This document shows, piece after piece, positions 9,986-18,670 of a stretch of DNA of 64,000 bases. This DNA is from Mariniphaga sediminis (lineage in GTDB: Bacteria > Bacteroidota > Bacteroidia > Bacteroidales > Prolixibacteraceae): positions 1 to 64,000 of the forward strand of contig NZ_QWET01000012.1 of assembly GCF_003573545.1 (NCBI RefSeq), read 5' to 3'. Each line of letters opens with the position of its first letter. Position 1 is the stretch's first letter. Position numbers and translations under genes: made by a program. Below the pieces are notes generated by a model. That model was not told the DNA's origin. It made no database searches and was given only the letters and a program-made list of their open reading frames with translations.

Positions 9986-10116
9986 GAAATAATCTCTTGT
10001 CTGGCCTCCTCTTCTTCATCCGTATTAAATGGGAACAAATTTCCTGCAGTAACTTTTAGATAAAAACCAAACACAAAAACACAACCCACCAACGAATAAC
10101 CAATTAACTTACTCAT
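7261..10116 (-). CDS. Secreted DUF1080 + TIM-barrel + beta-propeller protein, copy 2
   Basis: A 951-residue paralogue of the protein encoded at 2866-5745, with the same order: N-terminal hydrophobic leader (different sequence, followed by an acidic DEEEEA stretch), DUF1080 domain from residue 45, glycosyl-hydrolase-like TIM barrel, and YVTN/YncE propeller. Differences from copy 1 are concentrated in a short patch after the EWRIGK segment (AGDPMSEVY against PGDPLSQIY) and in the early propeller blades. The linker before the propeller is shorter here. It precedes the acetamidase gene by 13 bases. The upstream region (10117-10483) separates it from SusD, so it may be transcribed either with SusCD or from its own promoter. 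Expected site of action is the periplasm or outer surface. Confidence 0.88.
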   Translation of the reverse strand: MSKLIGYSLVGCVFVFGFYLKVTAGNLFPFNTDEEEEARQEIISLFNGKDLSGWYTYLEGRGRDSDPKGVFTVSDGIIRISGEEWGSLTTGKEYANYHLTLEFKWGEKTFAPRKDNARDGGVLIHSQGADGAYDGKWMHSIECQIIEGGTGDILVVGDGSDNFSVTSTIKSGKGPKVFEPAGSNPITITGGRIDWPGRDPSWKDVLGFRGVEDVEHALGEWNTLEIIANGGDIKVFLNNQMVNHVWNSTPSKGRIQLQSEGAEMFFRRIDLVSLPRNFRFCYNSDANNMFVPSADSPEDFYPYVDEVAAAGVTSFFMSPNWGMPMNYPTKVGDMIGEYISEELEEKLSQPILNVRTLVAEGHDPLGLILDRARAHRMETFVSFRLNEVHAVEQEDNVIFDRFWREHPEWRIGKAGDPMSEVYMDIMGPRCHPVVYGWLPGGLNFAIPEVREYRLAQLREVCERYDIDGLELDFQRFPMYFKPGEEKQGIEIMTGWMQEVRSMVEEVGKKRGRSLLLAARILALPEQNRAIGLDPVSWARDGILDVVIAAHYLHNNFQLPVDEYRQLLPGDVPVYASVEVEPTIEQYRNIAYPLWQKNVNGVYLFNQFKSPYGWLREIGYPMIAEDTVLLVVNKHSNKLSFVNPKSFEVIESIPTGKNPYDITVTHDQRIAYLSNYNIVNAPPGNSISVIDLLTRKKISEISTGYYGRIHGAAMSPDGRKAYFTSEYLGYIIEIDTQTNKISRTIPTHGRTSQKVYISPDGKYLLTSNKATDDISVVKRSTGCLYKKIPVGKGVEGMAFTPDRKYLWVLNETGGSITIINMQTLEPVETFDCPGMPVRIRFTADGKRALISGRTKEGTLAVIDVATRKEIKRVRVGDYAMGIALSPDEKYAFVGCEDAGKAEVKEDGEEPITVSEKESDGVHVVNLETFEVEAVIKTGLGPESMIMWYPVSN

Positions 10117-10483
10117 TACTATTTCTTTTAATTAAAAACGACCAACCTGAACTGGAATTTCAATGCACTGAACAAATCATACCTCCCACACTAAAAAAAA
10201 ACAATATTCCTTATATCTTTCCTTTATATTCGATACTCCCACACACGAACCAAAAAGGTTCTTTAATTTGTGTGCTATCATTTTTTTGAGTTATATAACA
10301 TGCTAACCCAGTCAACTAAATTAGTTTAAGTTACAATCAGTAAAGTATATTATTAAGCTTTGCTACAAAACATAGTACTATCCTTAAATCTTTTTAATGG
10401 GATACCCTCATATTCTCCAATAGGAGAACTCTGGATATCCCATTTATTTTTTATTCTAATTTAATTTTCAGACGAGTCTCACA
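10117..10483. other. Intergenic region with one strong stem-loop
   Basis: These 367 bases lie between the start of the copy-2 DUF1080 gene and the stop of susD. They are AT-rich and have no coding potential that I can support. The only structure I see is the bipartite hairpin at 10396-10444. I found no TAnnTTTG -7 box with a matching -33 box facing the downstream gene. Confidence 0.7.
10396..10444. terminator. Bipartite stem-loop downstream of susD
   Basis: The outer stem pairs AATGGGATA (10396-10404) with TATCCCATT (10436-10444). An inner stem pairs TTCTCC (10413-10418) with GGAGAA (10423-10428) around an AATA loop. It lies 40 bases past the susD stop. The T-rich run follows the hairpin on the plus strand only, so as a terminator for the leftward operon it is imperfect; it may instead be an mRNA 3'-end stabiliser or processing stem. 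Confidence 0.5.
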
Positions 10484-11917
10484 TTAAAATCCAGGATTAT
10501 TATCACTAGCACTAATGCCATCATTAAAATTTATTTCTGCATTCGGAATAGGCCACAACAAATGCCTTTCTTGTACATCTATGTCGTATGATTCTTTTAT
10601 TATCTCCTGAAATTTTCCTGATCTCAGTAAATCAAACCAACGTTTCCCTTCAGCATAGGTTTCTTTCCCTCTTTCGTATAAAACCAAGTCAAGAAATTGT
10701 TCTTTATCGTAATCAGTCAATAGAAAATCAACCGGAGATGCACTTTGTGTTTCATAGCCATAAGCTCTCCTGCGCACCATATTCAAAGCTTCCATTCCTT
10801 CTGCTGTTGGACCATTCTGCACTAAACAATCTGCCTCAGCAAAAAGCAATAAAATGTCAGCATAACGATACAACGGATAATCCATTCTACCATTCGAATA
10901 TTCCAGATCTCTAAATTTAGAAACTAGAACCTGAGTTCCCCTTGCAGGAATATCAACAACCCTTGTGTTCCATGCCTTACGCAAATCATTTTCATCCCAG
11001 TTGGTATAAAAAGGCATCCATGGTCTTCCTGCTGCAATCCAATATCCTCCATCCTTCAGGGATCCCCCTTCTTCAGCTTTATTACGCACTAAATATCGTG
11101 GCCAGCTCCAGCTACCTTGCTGAGAATACTTGATATAGAAAATTTCTTCCTGCGTTTTACCACTTGCATCCTTACCAAAAACATTATAAAAATCCATAGA
11201 ATCACGTACCTCAACCAAAGCGAATTCTCCGGATTGAATAATCTCTTCTGCTTTATTTCTCGCTGACGTATTATCATGTAACATGAAATAAACATCAGCC
11301 AATACTGCTTTTGCTGTCCATTTAGATCCTCTTCCGGCAACCGGGGGAGAGTCAGGTAAATTATTTTCTGCAAAAAGTAAATCATCTATAATCAACTGAT
11401 ACACATCCTGAGCAGAACTTCTTGGTATATGAATAGCATCCATATTATCTTCAACTCTCAGGGGCACTCCTCCCCAACACCGAACAAGATGAAAATAAGC
11501 AAATGCACGTAAAAACCTTGCTTCTGCAATATATCGGTTTTTTTCATCTTCACTTAATCCACTTGCCTCGGGCAAAGAATGAATCATAATATTTGCATTG
11601 CGAATACTTCTGTAAAAATGCTTCCAAAAGCCTTCGGTTGCACTTCGGTTTCCACCATCTAAACCCTCAAACAAACTAATTTGTCCCCAGGAATCTCTGG
11701 CTATAAATACATCTGTCGATGCTTCAGTTGTTAATAAATACACATTGCTAAAAGCACTTCTCAAATTTGGAAAGATGGCCGCAATACCTGCCTCAGCCTC
11801 AATCTTTGTATTATAAAAATTCTCTTGGGTAATAATATAAGGTTTTTCAAGTAATTCATCCTTACAAGAGACAAGACTTATCATTACTAAAATAAAACAA
11901 ACAATATAAGCTTTCAT
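10484..11917 (-). CDS. susD-like: SusD/RagB family outer-membrane nutrient-binding lipoprotein
   Basis: A 477-residue surface lipoprotein that forms the lid of a SusC-type transporter and binds the glycan or other ligand. The N-terminus has a hydrophobic signal ending in the lipobox LVSC-K. The following TQENFYNTKIEAEAGI is typical of the family N-terminal domain. The TPR-like core (EARFLRAFAYFHLVRCWGGVPL) and the C-terminal YERGKETYAEGKRWFDLLR signature are clear. It is 22 bases downstream of the susC-like gene on the same strand, the standard SusC-SusD order. Ligand specificity cannot be read from the sequence. Confidence 0.97.
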   Translation of the reverse strand: MKAYIVCFILVMISLVSCKDELLEKPYIITQENFYNTKIEAEAGIAAIFPNLRSAFSNVYLLTTEASTDVFIARDSWGQISLFEGLDGGNRSATEGFWKHFYRSIRNANIMIHSLPEASGLSEDEKNRYIAEARFLRAFAYFHLVRCWGGVPLRVEDNMDAIHIPRSSAQDVYQLIIDDLLFAENNLPDSPPVAGRGSKWTAKAVLADVYFMLHDNTSARNKAEEIIQSGEFALVEVRDSMDFYNVFGKDASGKTQEEIFYIKYSQQGSWSWPRYLVRNKAEEGGSLKDGGYWIAAGRPWMPFYTNWDENDLRKAWNTRVVDIPARGTQVLVSKFRDLEYSNGRMDYPLYRYADILLLFAEADCLVQNGPTAEGMEALNMVRRRAYGYETQSASPVDFLLTDYDKEQFLDLVLYERGKETYAEGKRWFDLLRSGKFQEIIKESYDIDVQERHLLWPIPNAEINFNDGISASDNNPGF

Positions 11918-11939
11918 AATATTTTATTTTAAAGAATAA

Positions 11940-14900
11940 TTAAAATGACAATCTAACACCTATGGTATAAGATTTTGCCAATGGATATGTATTATGATCT
12001 ACTCCCTGGACAATATCATCTCCACCTCTTGAATTGACCTCAGGATCCCACCATGAATAATTTGTTAATGTGAAAATATTTTGTCCACTAACAAAGAAAT
12101 AAGCACTTCTTTTAGTATCCTGTAGGGTATACCCCAGTTCGAGATGCTGAAGTCTCAAGTAAGAACCATCCTCAATAAATCTATCAGAAAACTTCATCTC
12201 AAGATTTGTTTGTTCAGGCGCAGGATATTTAGCATTTGGATTTTCAGGTGTGGCATAATTAGTTAACCAATCTTTACGGGTATTAACCTGGTAGGGCAAC
12301 TCATATATACCTATACTACTAACATTTGCGATTTCATTGCCATAGGCCCCTTGAAAATAAGCACTTAAAGAGAACGATTTATATTCTATAAACGTGTTAA
12401 ATCCGAATATAAAATCAGGATTTGGATCCCCTACCACCACCTTGTCGTCAACATTAATAAGGCCGTCATTATTCAAGTCCTTATACTTAATTGTTGAAAG
12501 GGCTCCCGATGCACCTGGGTTATACCCATCTTCTACGTATCCAAAGAAGGTACCTAATGGTTCTCCTTCCCTTAATATAACTATATCGTCTTTAAATTGC
12601 GCACTAAAATTATAGTTACCCGTTATAATATCTTCTCCTTTATAAAGCTCTACTACTTCATTTTTGTTAAATGCGATATTTCCGGAAAAGGTCCAACTAA
12701 ACATATTTCTTTTTAGTATATCCGCATCCACAGAAAGCTCTAATCCCTGGTTTCGGACAGATCCAATATTTTGCATCGAAGAAGTAAAGCCCGTAGACGA
12801 TGGAAGAGATACTATACTCAGCAGATCTTTGGTATCCTTTTTATAATAATCAGCCATAAATCTGAACTTCCCATTTCCAAACATTGCATCAAAACCAAAG
12901 TCCAGCTGATCCGTAGTTTCCCATTTTAAGTTGTAGGGTAATGTAGTGCCGGGTGCAAGGGTTACTGTACGAATATCGCCACCAAATATGGTATACCCAG
13001 GATTAAGTACATTTAACGTAGAGTACTCGTCAATCGCTTGGCTTCCTGTCCTTCCCCAGCTAGCTCTCACCTTTAAATCAGAAATAAAATCCACATCCTT
13101 TAGTGTCTTTTCTTTCATTCTCCAGGCAATAGCTCCCGAGGGGAAATACCCCCATTTATTTCCAGGACTGTATTTCGATGCCCCATCAGCCCTAAAACTA
13201 GCCGTTAACAATAGTATATTATCATAATTATAATTAATCCTTCCCAGGTAGGACATAATGACTGACTTTCTGTAACTGGATGATGGAATACCAGGAGTTC
13301 CGGAAGTTCCCAAGTTATAGGTACTGGTAATATCACTCAGCATATCCTTGCCACCTCCACCTAAACCTTTATTGATAAAATTTTGATAGGTCTGTCCTAT
13401 CAGAAAATCAAAAGTATGTTTTTCACCAAACTTCCGATTATAATTAAGTGTATTTTCATTAAGGACACTGGTATAATTCACTACTGAAACAGATGCACTT
13501 CCCCCGTCGGTATATTCAATCGACTGATACGTATCGGTTCTGCTATCCCGGGAAATGAAACCGCCGTGAACTTTTAGGACTAGACCATCAATAAATTCGT
13601 ATGATAAAATACCGCTGGTATTAATATCATTTTTTACCGTTCCCCCTTGCGTCAGTTTTGTATAAAGCAACGGGTTTCCCATAGCCGGACTATTTATTGG
13701 GTATACTTCATAAAATATAGTTGGTTCGCCATTCTCATCATAAGGTTTGATAAATGGTGGGGCTGTAACAATTGCCGCAATTAATGACCCACCTAAGCGA
13801 CCACCTCCCGAACTTTGTAATGTCTGATCAGTTCTTGAGAGTATCGTTGAAAAATCGACATTAAATCGCTCATTTATTTTATGATGAAAATTTATACGGG
13901 TTGAATACCGTGAATATGAACTATATTCAATAATCCCTTGCTGATCAAATATGCTACCCGATAAACTAAACTGAGTTTTTTCGTTTCCTCCATTAAATGA
14001 TAAAGTATGGTTTTGCATGGGGGCAGTTCTAAACATTAAGTCTTGCCAGTCTGTCCCCTCGCCGTAACTTGCAATCATTTCATCTGTGAAACGCCAATCA
14101 GAATTCGGAGAATTATCAACCAATACATTATATAGCTGAGCATATTCTTTAACATTAAGTAAATCTATCTTCTTCCGAAGTTGCTGAAAGGAATACCTTG
14201 ATTCTATATTTACTTTTGTACGTCCTGCCTGGCCACTCTTTGTTTTAATCAATATTACTCCATTTGCTCCCCGAGAACCGTAAATTGCAGTGGATGACGC
14301 ATCTTTTAGTATTTCCATACTCTCAATATCAGAATTGTTTAATAGGTATGGGTCAGATGGGACACCATCAATAACATACAAAGGTTCATTACTTCCCCGT
14401 ATTGAATTGGATCCCCTAATTCTAACATGTACATTTTCACCCGGATGCCCGGTACTTTGCTTAACATAAACACCAGCAGCCCTTCCGGATAAAGTGAGCA
14501 TCGGATTAGATGCCACAAAAGCATCTAATTCAGTTCCTTTAATTTGAGTTACTGAACCTGTAAGGTCTGACTTTCTTACACTCCCATACCCCACAGCAAC
14601 CACCTCTTCAATTCCAATTGACCCTTCTTCCATCACAACTGTAATCGTATTTCTTCCCTCAGTAGCAACCTCCTGCGTCTCCATTCCCACAAAAGAAAAC
14701 ACCAGGGTTGCATTATCCGGGATGTTGGTCAGGGAGTATTCTCCGTCGGCATTGGTTACCGTTCCCTGGGTGGTGCCTTTTACAAGCACCGTTACACCAG
14801 GAAGAGCTAATCCACCTTCATCCACAACCTGGCCTTTAACTATTGAACCGGGTTGTTGTGCATTCACTTTCAGAACAATTAAATTGCCTCCAAGTATTTC

Positions 14901-15233
14901 ATACGAAATATTTGAATCGACAAATAATCTGTCCAACACCGATTCGATGTTTGAATTTTTTGTAGAGAAATCAATGGTTCTGTTGACATCTTTAAGATCG
15001 GTATTATAAAAAAACCGGAATCTACTGTTGACTTCTATTAGCTCAAAAGCATCACGAATTGTTTTGCCTTTAAGTTCAAGTTCCAGTTTCAACTGTGTAT
15101 CCTGAGAATAAACTGAGGCATTTAAGCCCATTATAAAAGAAAAACATAAAAAGACAGTTAATCTCATAACCAATAAAATTTTTCTCAACCCTCCGTGTAC
15201 AGGCAAGGCATCATTAATTAATTTTTTTTTCAT
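11940..15233 (-). CDS. susC-like: SusC/RagA TonB-dependent transporter with STN signalling domain
   Basis: A 1097-residue outer-membrane transporter. After a signal peptide ending near residue 44, residues 46-120 form an STN (secretin/TonB short N-terminal) domain, the part that contacts a FecR anti-sigma factor. Residues 132-205 are a carboxypeptidase-regulatory-like domain (VKGQVVDEGGLALPGVTVLV). Residues 210-345 are the TonB plug with the SusC hallmarks VRIRGSNSIRGSNEPLYVID and GSRGANGVILI. The remainder is the beta-barrel, ending in GVRLSF. The STN domain and the fecR and sigma genes directly upstream show a trans-envelope signalling loop: substrate binding relieves FecR and activates the sigma factor. 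It pairs with the downstream SusD. Confidence 0.97.
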   Translation of the reverse strand: MKKKLINDALPVHGGLRKILLVMRLTVFLCFSFIMGLNASVYSQDTQLKLELELKGKTIRDAFELIEVNSRFRFFYNTDLKDVNRTIDFSTKNSNIESVLDRLFVDSNISYEILGGNLIVLKVNAQQPGSIVKGQVVDEGGLALPGVTVLVKGTTQGTVTNADGEYSLTNIPDNATLVFSFVGMETQEVATEGRNTITVVMEEGSIGIEEVVAVGYGSVRKSDLTGSVTQIKGTELDAFVASNPMLTLSGRAAGVYVKQSTGHPGENVHVRIRGSNSIRGSNEPLYVIDGVPSDPYLLNNSDIESMEILKDASSTAIYGSRGANGVILIKTKSGQAGRTKVNIESRYSFQQLRKKIDLLNVKEYAQLYNVLVDNSPNSDWRFTDEMIASYGEGTDWQDLMFRTAPMQNHTLSFNGGNEKTQFSLSGSIFDQQGIIEYSSYSRYSTRINFHHKINERFNVDFSTILSRTDQTLQSSGGGRLGGSLIAAIVTAPPFIKPYDENGEPTIFYEVYPINSPAMGNPLLYTKLTQGGTVKNDINTSGILSYEFIDGLVLKVHGGFISRDSRTDTYQSIEYTDGGSASVSVVNYTSVLNENTLNYNRKFGEKHTFDFLIGQTYQNFINKGLGGGGKDMLSDITSTYNLGTSGTPGIPSSSYRKSVIMSYLGRINYNYDNILLLTASFRADGASKYSPGNKWGYFPSGAIAWRMKEKTLKDVDFISDLKVRASWGRTGSQAIDEYSTLNVLNPGYTIFGGDIRTVTLAPGTTLPYNLKWETTDQLDFGFDAMFGNGKFRFMADYYKKDTKDLLSIVSLPSSTGFTSSMQNIGSVRNQGLELSVDADILKRNMFSWTFSGNIAFNKNEVVELYKGEDIITGNYNFSAQFKDDIVILREGEPLGTFFGYVEDGYNPGASGALSTIKYKDLNNDGLINVDDKVVVGDPNPDFIFGFNTFIEYKSFSLSAYFQGAYGNEIANVSSIGIYELPYQVNTRKDWLTNYATPENPNAKYPAPEQTNLEMKFSDRFIEDGSYLRLQHLELGYTLQDTKRSAYFFVSGQNIFTLTNYSWWDPEVNSRGGDDIVQGVDHNTYPLAKSYTIGVRLSF

Positions 15234-15313
15234 AAATTTGAACTGTTAATGGTTTGACATTTAATGCCATAATTTTTTGACAGACTGGCATTAATAAAGT
15301 TGAATCACATCAC

Positions 15314-15345
15314 AGGGGAAACAGACCGGCAGATTTGTTTCCCTT
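15314..15345. other. Stem-loop between fecR and susC
   Basis: GGGAAACA (15316-15323) pairs with TGTTTCCC (15336-15343) across a 12-base loop, and flanking bases extend the stem. A T-rich run follows on the plus strand (15344-15357). The genes on both sides run on the minus strand, so this is not a textbook terminator for fecR. It could separate fecR from susC expression, or end an antisense transcript. Confidence 0.45.
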
Positions 15346-15392
15346 TTTTGTTTTTTTACATAGGCTTCAATTTTTTAGTTAGACTTTTACTC

Positions 15393-16520
15393 TCATTTTC
15401 GTAATTGTTTTTCGTATTCTTTCATTCTTTCCACATTGACGGAAAGTGTCACCTCGGTTCCTTTAAAACTGTAATCAAAAGGGGCAGATATTTTTATGGC
15501 ATCCAATACCTGTTGCAGCGTTTCATCCTCCAGTGTTCCGGTAAATTTGTAATTCCGAATCTTAGTTGATTCACAATGAAACCTTACATTATACTTTCGT
15601 TCTAATTTTATCAATATTTCTGAAAGTTCTTCTGCAACAAAAACCAACTTGTTATTCTTCCATGAAATATCAGGCAACGGATCAATTTTTTCCTGTATTA
15701 TTAATTTGGCAGAGGGGGTTATCTCTTCTTTCTTTTTATTATCCACCATAGGTTTATCAGAAGTATCTTCCACCCTCAGTTCTTTTCCTCCCTTAATCAG
15801 CACGGCCTTTTGATTGGGGGTCAGATAAATATTTTCAGAATATTTATACCTACTGGCTTCGCTTTCCAACATCACTTTTCCCTCGACCAAAGTGGTTTCT
15901 ATCGTTTCATCATCTTCGTAAGCTTTCACATTAAACTGTGTCCCCAAGGCCGTTATTTTCATGTCCAGGGCATTTACCACAAAAGGCATTTTCACATTCT
16001 TACTTACATCAAAGAAACCTTCGCCGGAAAGAGTCAGGTCTCGGTTTGAAACATTAAAATCAGTCGAATAGCGTAACTTACTGCCCGCGTTTAACCAAAC
16101 TTTGGTCCCATCAGGTAAAACAATCTCCGATCGGGCACCATACGGAGCTACCACCTCACAATATTGTTTTATGGGTTCTTTTTCCGGGGGCTGTCTGAAA
16201 ATAAAAAAAGAGGCCAATCCTCCGAATAAGAAAACAACAACCAATACCGCAGCAACCCGTAACAATTTTCTAAAAGGCATTATACTTTGTGGTGAGTTGC
16301 TACTACTTCGGGTGTTGATCTTATTTCGGATCTTATCATACAATTCTTCATATTGAATATTCAGGGAGTCGCTATCAGATAAACCGTTTAATTCCCCGGT
16401 CATCCATTCTGTCACCTGCTTCTTATCTTTTAACTTCCCATCCAGTTTCCTTAAATCAGACAGGGTGTATTGATTTTTTTCAATCTTTTCTACTAAATAT
16501 TTAAACTCCTGAAATGTCAT
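15393..16520 (-). CDS. FecR family anti-sigma factor
   Basis: A 375-residue single-pass inner-membrane regulator. Residues 1-80 are the cytoplasmic sigma-binding part, 87-108 the transmembrane helix (LLRVAAVLVVVFLFGG), about 120-225 the periplasmic FecR domain (ICP-type YGARSEIVLPDGTKVWLNAGS followed by ALGTQFNV), and about 300-368 the DUF4974 domain that meets the STN domain of the transporter. It lies 174 bases downstream of the ECF sigma gene and upstream of susC, matching the sigma-FecR-SusC-SusD cassette that senses glycan import in Bacteroidota. Start at the ATG at 16520. Confidence 0.97.
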   Translation of the reverse strand: MTFQEFKYLVEKIEKNQYTLSDLRKLDGKLKDKKQVTEWMTGELNGLSDSDSLNIQYEELYDKIRNKINTRSSSNSPQSIMPFRKLLRVAAVLVVVFLFGGLASFFIFRQPPEKEPIKQYCEVVAPYGARSEIVLPDGTKVWLNAGSKLRYSTDFNVSNRDLTLSGEGFFDVSKNVKMPFVVNALDMKITALGTQFNVKAYEDDETIETTLVEGKVMLESEASRYKYSENIYLTPNQKAVLIKGGKELRVEDTSDKPMVDNKKKEEITPSAKLIIQEKIDPLPDISWKNNKLVFVAEELSEILIKLERKYNVRFHCESTKIRNYKFTGTLEDETLQQVLDAIKISAPFDYSFKGTEVTLSVNVERMKEYEKQLRK

Positions 16521-16694
16521 ATATCATTTCTTTATAGTGGTAATACAACAAACCCGGACAAACTACTCACAAAAAATATAAAAAAATTCGCCTCTCACTA
16601 TCAAAACACTCACTCACAATACTTTAACCAAGGGAATAGATTGTAAAGAATACGTCATTTCAGATATGACATGCATGAAGAATAAAATGGATCT

Positions 16695-17288
16695 TTATTG
16701 TTTAACAGTCGTATAAACGATAAAAAAAAGGATAAGAGAATCACCGTTCAGTTTACTCTTCACAAATTTACCAGCCCTGTATATTTGATTTTCTACTGTC
16801 CGCACAGAAATGTTGAACTTTTTTGCAATTTCGTCATGCGACATGCCTTCCAACCTACTCAAACGAAAAATTCTACGCTGCTGCACAGGAAGCTGGCCAA
16901 GGATTTGATCGATTGTTTCTTTCAGTTCACTAAAATAGATTTTATCCTCAATATTGTTTTCAGAAGTATGTTCATTATTCGAGAGGTAATACTGATACTT
17001 ACGCTCAACCACTCTCCTTTTCAGATGGTTATAAACTTTATTTACCGCTATCCGGAAAAGATAACTTTTTACCGATTTATCCACTTGCAGACTTTTACGG
17101 CTTTCCCAAACGCTCAAAAAAACATCCTGAAGAATCTCTTCGGCCTCACCTGTCTCTTTCAGGTATTGTAATATAAAATTCAAAAGTTGCCGGCTATATA
17201 AATCATAAAGACTTTTAAAAGCACCGATATCATCTGATTTTATCCGTTCAGTTAATTGATTATTATCGTATTTTGATTGTTCTGCCAA
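16695..17288 (-). CDS. ECF-type RNA polymerase sigma factor
   Basis: A 197-residue sigma-70 family ECF factor of the Bacteroidota SusCD/FecR class. Region 2 (about 22-90) shows the core-binding ILQDVFLSVWESR and SYLFRIAVNKVYNHLKRR segments. Region 4 (about 125-180) has QLPVQQRRIFRLSRLEGMSHDEIA and the helix-turn-helix before SVRTVENQIYRA. The start codon is TTG at 17288; an in-frame TAA lies three codons upstream and no ATG is available. A TAnnTTTG-type -7 element (TACTTTTG) lies at 17322-17315 on the minus strand, but I found no good -33 partner. It should activate the susCD operon when FecR is released. Confidence 0.95.
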   Translation of the reverse strand: MAEQSKYDNNQLTERIKSDDIGAFKSLYDLYSRQLLNFILQYLKETGEAEEILQDVFLSVWESRKSLQVDKSVKSYLFRIAVNKVYNHLKRRVVERKYQYYLSNNEHTSENNIEDKIYFSELKETIDQILGQLPVQQRRIFRLSRLEGMSHDEIAKKFNISVRTVENQIYRAGKFVKSKLNGDSLILFFIVYTTVKQ

Positions 17289-17422
17289 GGTAAATTAAAC
17301 GGTTTTAGCGTAAACAAAAGTAGAATTTTTATATTATACTTGTCTAAAGTTGAACTTAAATTTAGATTTCGCAAAGTCTGACATTTTGGAGAAATTTTGT
17401 GTAAGTTTGAAAAAAATTAGTC

Positions 17423-18670
17423 ATGAAAATAAAAGTTAAGAAACTTGTTCACGGAGTTTTCATCATCTTGTTAATACTTGGTTTTTCGTCTTGCCACAAT
17501 CTTTTTAATGACGACGACGACCAGCCCGAAACGATATATCTTACTGACTATGAACTTGTCAAAACATATACCCCTATTGTAATAGAGGCAAGTTTAAACG
17601 CTTTTATTTCAAAATATCCGGATTTGGAATTCCTGAAGGAGAGAGCAAAATATGGATTCAAGGTTTATAAAATACAGTATAAAACGTCTTTTAAGGGGGA
17701 GCCGGTTTTAGCTTCCGGTATTGTTTCTGTTCCTATCGGGGAAGAATTCTTTCCCAGTATCAGTTATCAAAATGGCACCAATACCCTGCATGCAAATGCC
17801 CCATCTGTAAATCCAAACAATAATGAATTGTACCTGTTACTTGAATTTGTCGCCTCCACCGGCTTTGTTGTTTCCATGCCCGATTATCTGGGGTTTGGCT
17901 CGTCCGACAACATGTTTCATCCTTACCTTCACAAAGAATCAACCGTTCAGGTAGTACTCGATATGTTAAGGGCTGTAGAGGAACTGGCCACACTGAAGGG
18001 TTTTTCACTGAACGAAGAGCTGTATCTTACCGGCTACTCACAGGGTGGATGGGCTACCATGCAGGTGCAAAAAGCCATTGAGAATGAATTTTCAGGAGAA
18101 TTTAACCTGAAGGCAAGCGCCCCCGCCGGAGGCCCTTACGATTTAAATTTTATAAACGAATACATCCTGAACAGGGAAACCTACCCGATGCCTTACTTCT
18201 TTGGTTATATGTTTGATAGTTACACCAACCTGGAAGCCATAACCACGCCCATTGATGAGGTTTTTAACTCACCCTACAATACTTTAATCCCGGTTTTATA
18301 CGATGGCACAAAAAGTGGTGAAGAGATAAATGCAGAACTCACCACCAGCGTTAGTGAACTTTTCACCGCAAATTACCGTCAGAATTATAAAACCGATACG
18401 TCTTACTCCTCCATTCTGTCTACTCTCTCAGACAATAGTATAGAAGCCTGGAATACAAGCATCCCAACGCGTATTATACATGGTACTGCCGATAGTTTTG
18501 TACCGATGGATGTGGCGACTAATATTTACCAGAGCTTTTTAACAAAAGGAGTTAGTACGGACCGGGTACAACTGGTACCGATTCCTGAAACGGATCATAT
18601 TGATGGAATTATTCCCGCAGGGTTGTTTTCAATCCAGTGGTTTTTGGAGCTAACTCAGTCTTCTGAATAA
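17423..18670 (+). CDS. Surface-lipoprotein alpha/beta hydrolase (secretory-lipase-like esterase)
   Basis: A 415-residue lipoprotein with lipobox FSSC (Cys24) followed by an acidic NDDDDQPE stretch, which favours surface export in Bacteroidota. The alpha/beta-hydrolase fold shows the nucleophile elbow GYSQGG (Ser206), an acid in HGTADSF (about Asp357) and a histidine in ETDHIDG (about His392). The plan resembles secretory lipases and esterases. It would cleave ester bonds, perhaps acyl or acetyl groups on polysaccharides. It is divergent from the ECF sigma gene and convergent with the TPR gene, whose stop codon is immediately adjacent. A TAAGTTTG element at 17402-17409 lies just ahead of the ATG but lacks a -33 box at the usual spacing. 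Confidence 0.9.
   Translation: MKIKVKKLVHGVFIILLILGFSSCHNLFNDDDDQPETIYLTDYELVKTYTPIVIEASLNAFISKYPDLEFLKERAKYGFKVYKIQYKTSFKGEPVLASGIVSVPIGEEFFPSISYQNGTNTLHANAPSVNPNNNELYLLLEFVASTGFVVSMPDYLGFGSSDNMFHPYLHKESTVQVVLDMLRAVEELATLKGFSLNEELYLTGYSQGGWATMQVQKAIENEFSGEFNLKASAPAGGPYDLNFINEYILNRETYPMPYFFGYMFDSYTNLEAITTPIDEVFNSPYNTLIPVLYDGTKSGEEINAELTTSVSELFTANYRQNYKTDTSYSSILSTLSDNSIEAWNTSIPTRIIHGTADSFVPMDVATNIYQSFLTKGVSTDRVQLVPIPETDHIDGIIPAGLFSIQWFLELTQSSE

Noticed and set aside
17402-17409. TAAGTTTG -7-like box before the lipoprotein esterase
   Set aside because: No TTG-type -33 box at 19-21 bases; the nearest TTTG is 13 bases away, so I did not list it as a promoter.
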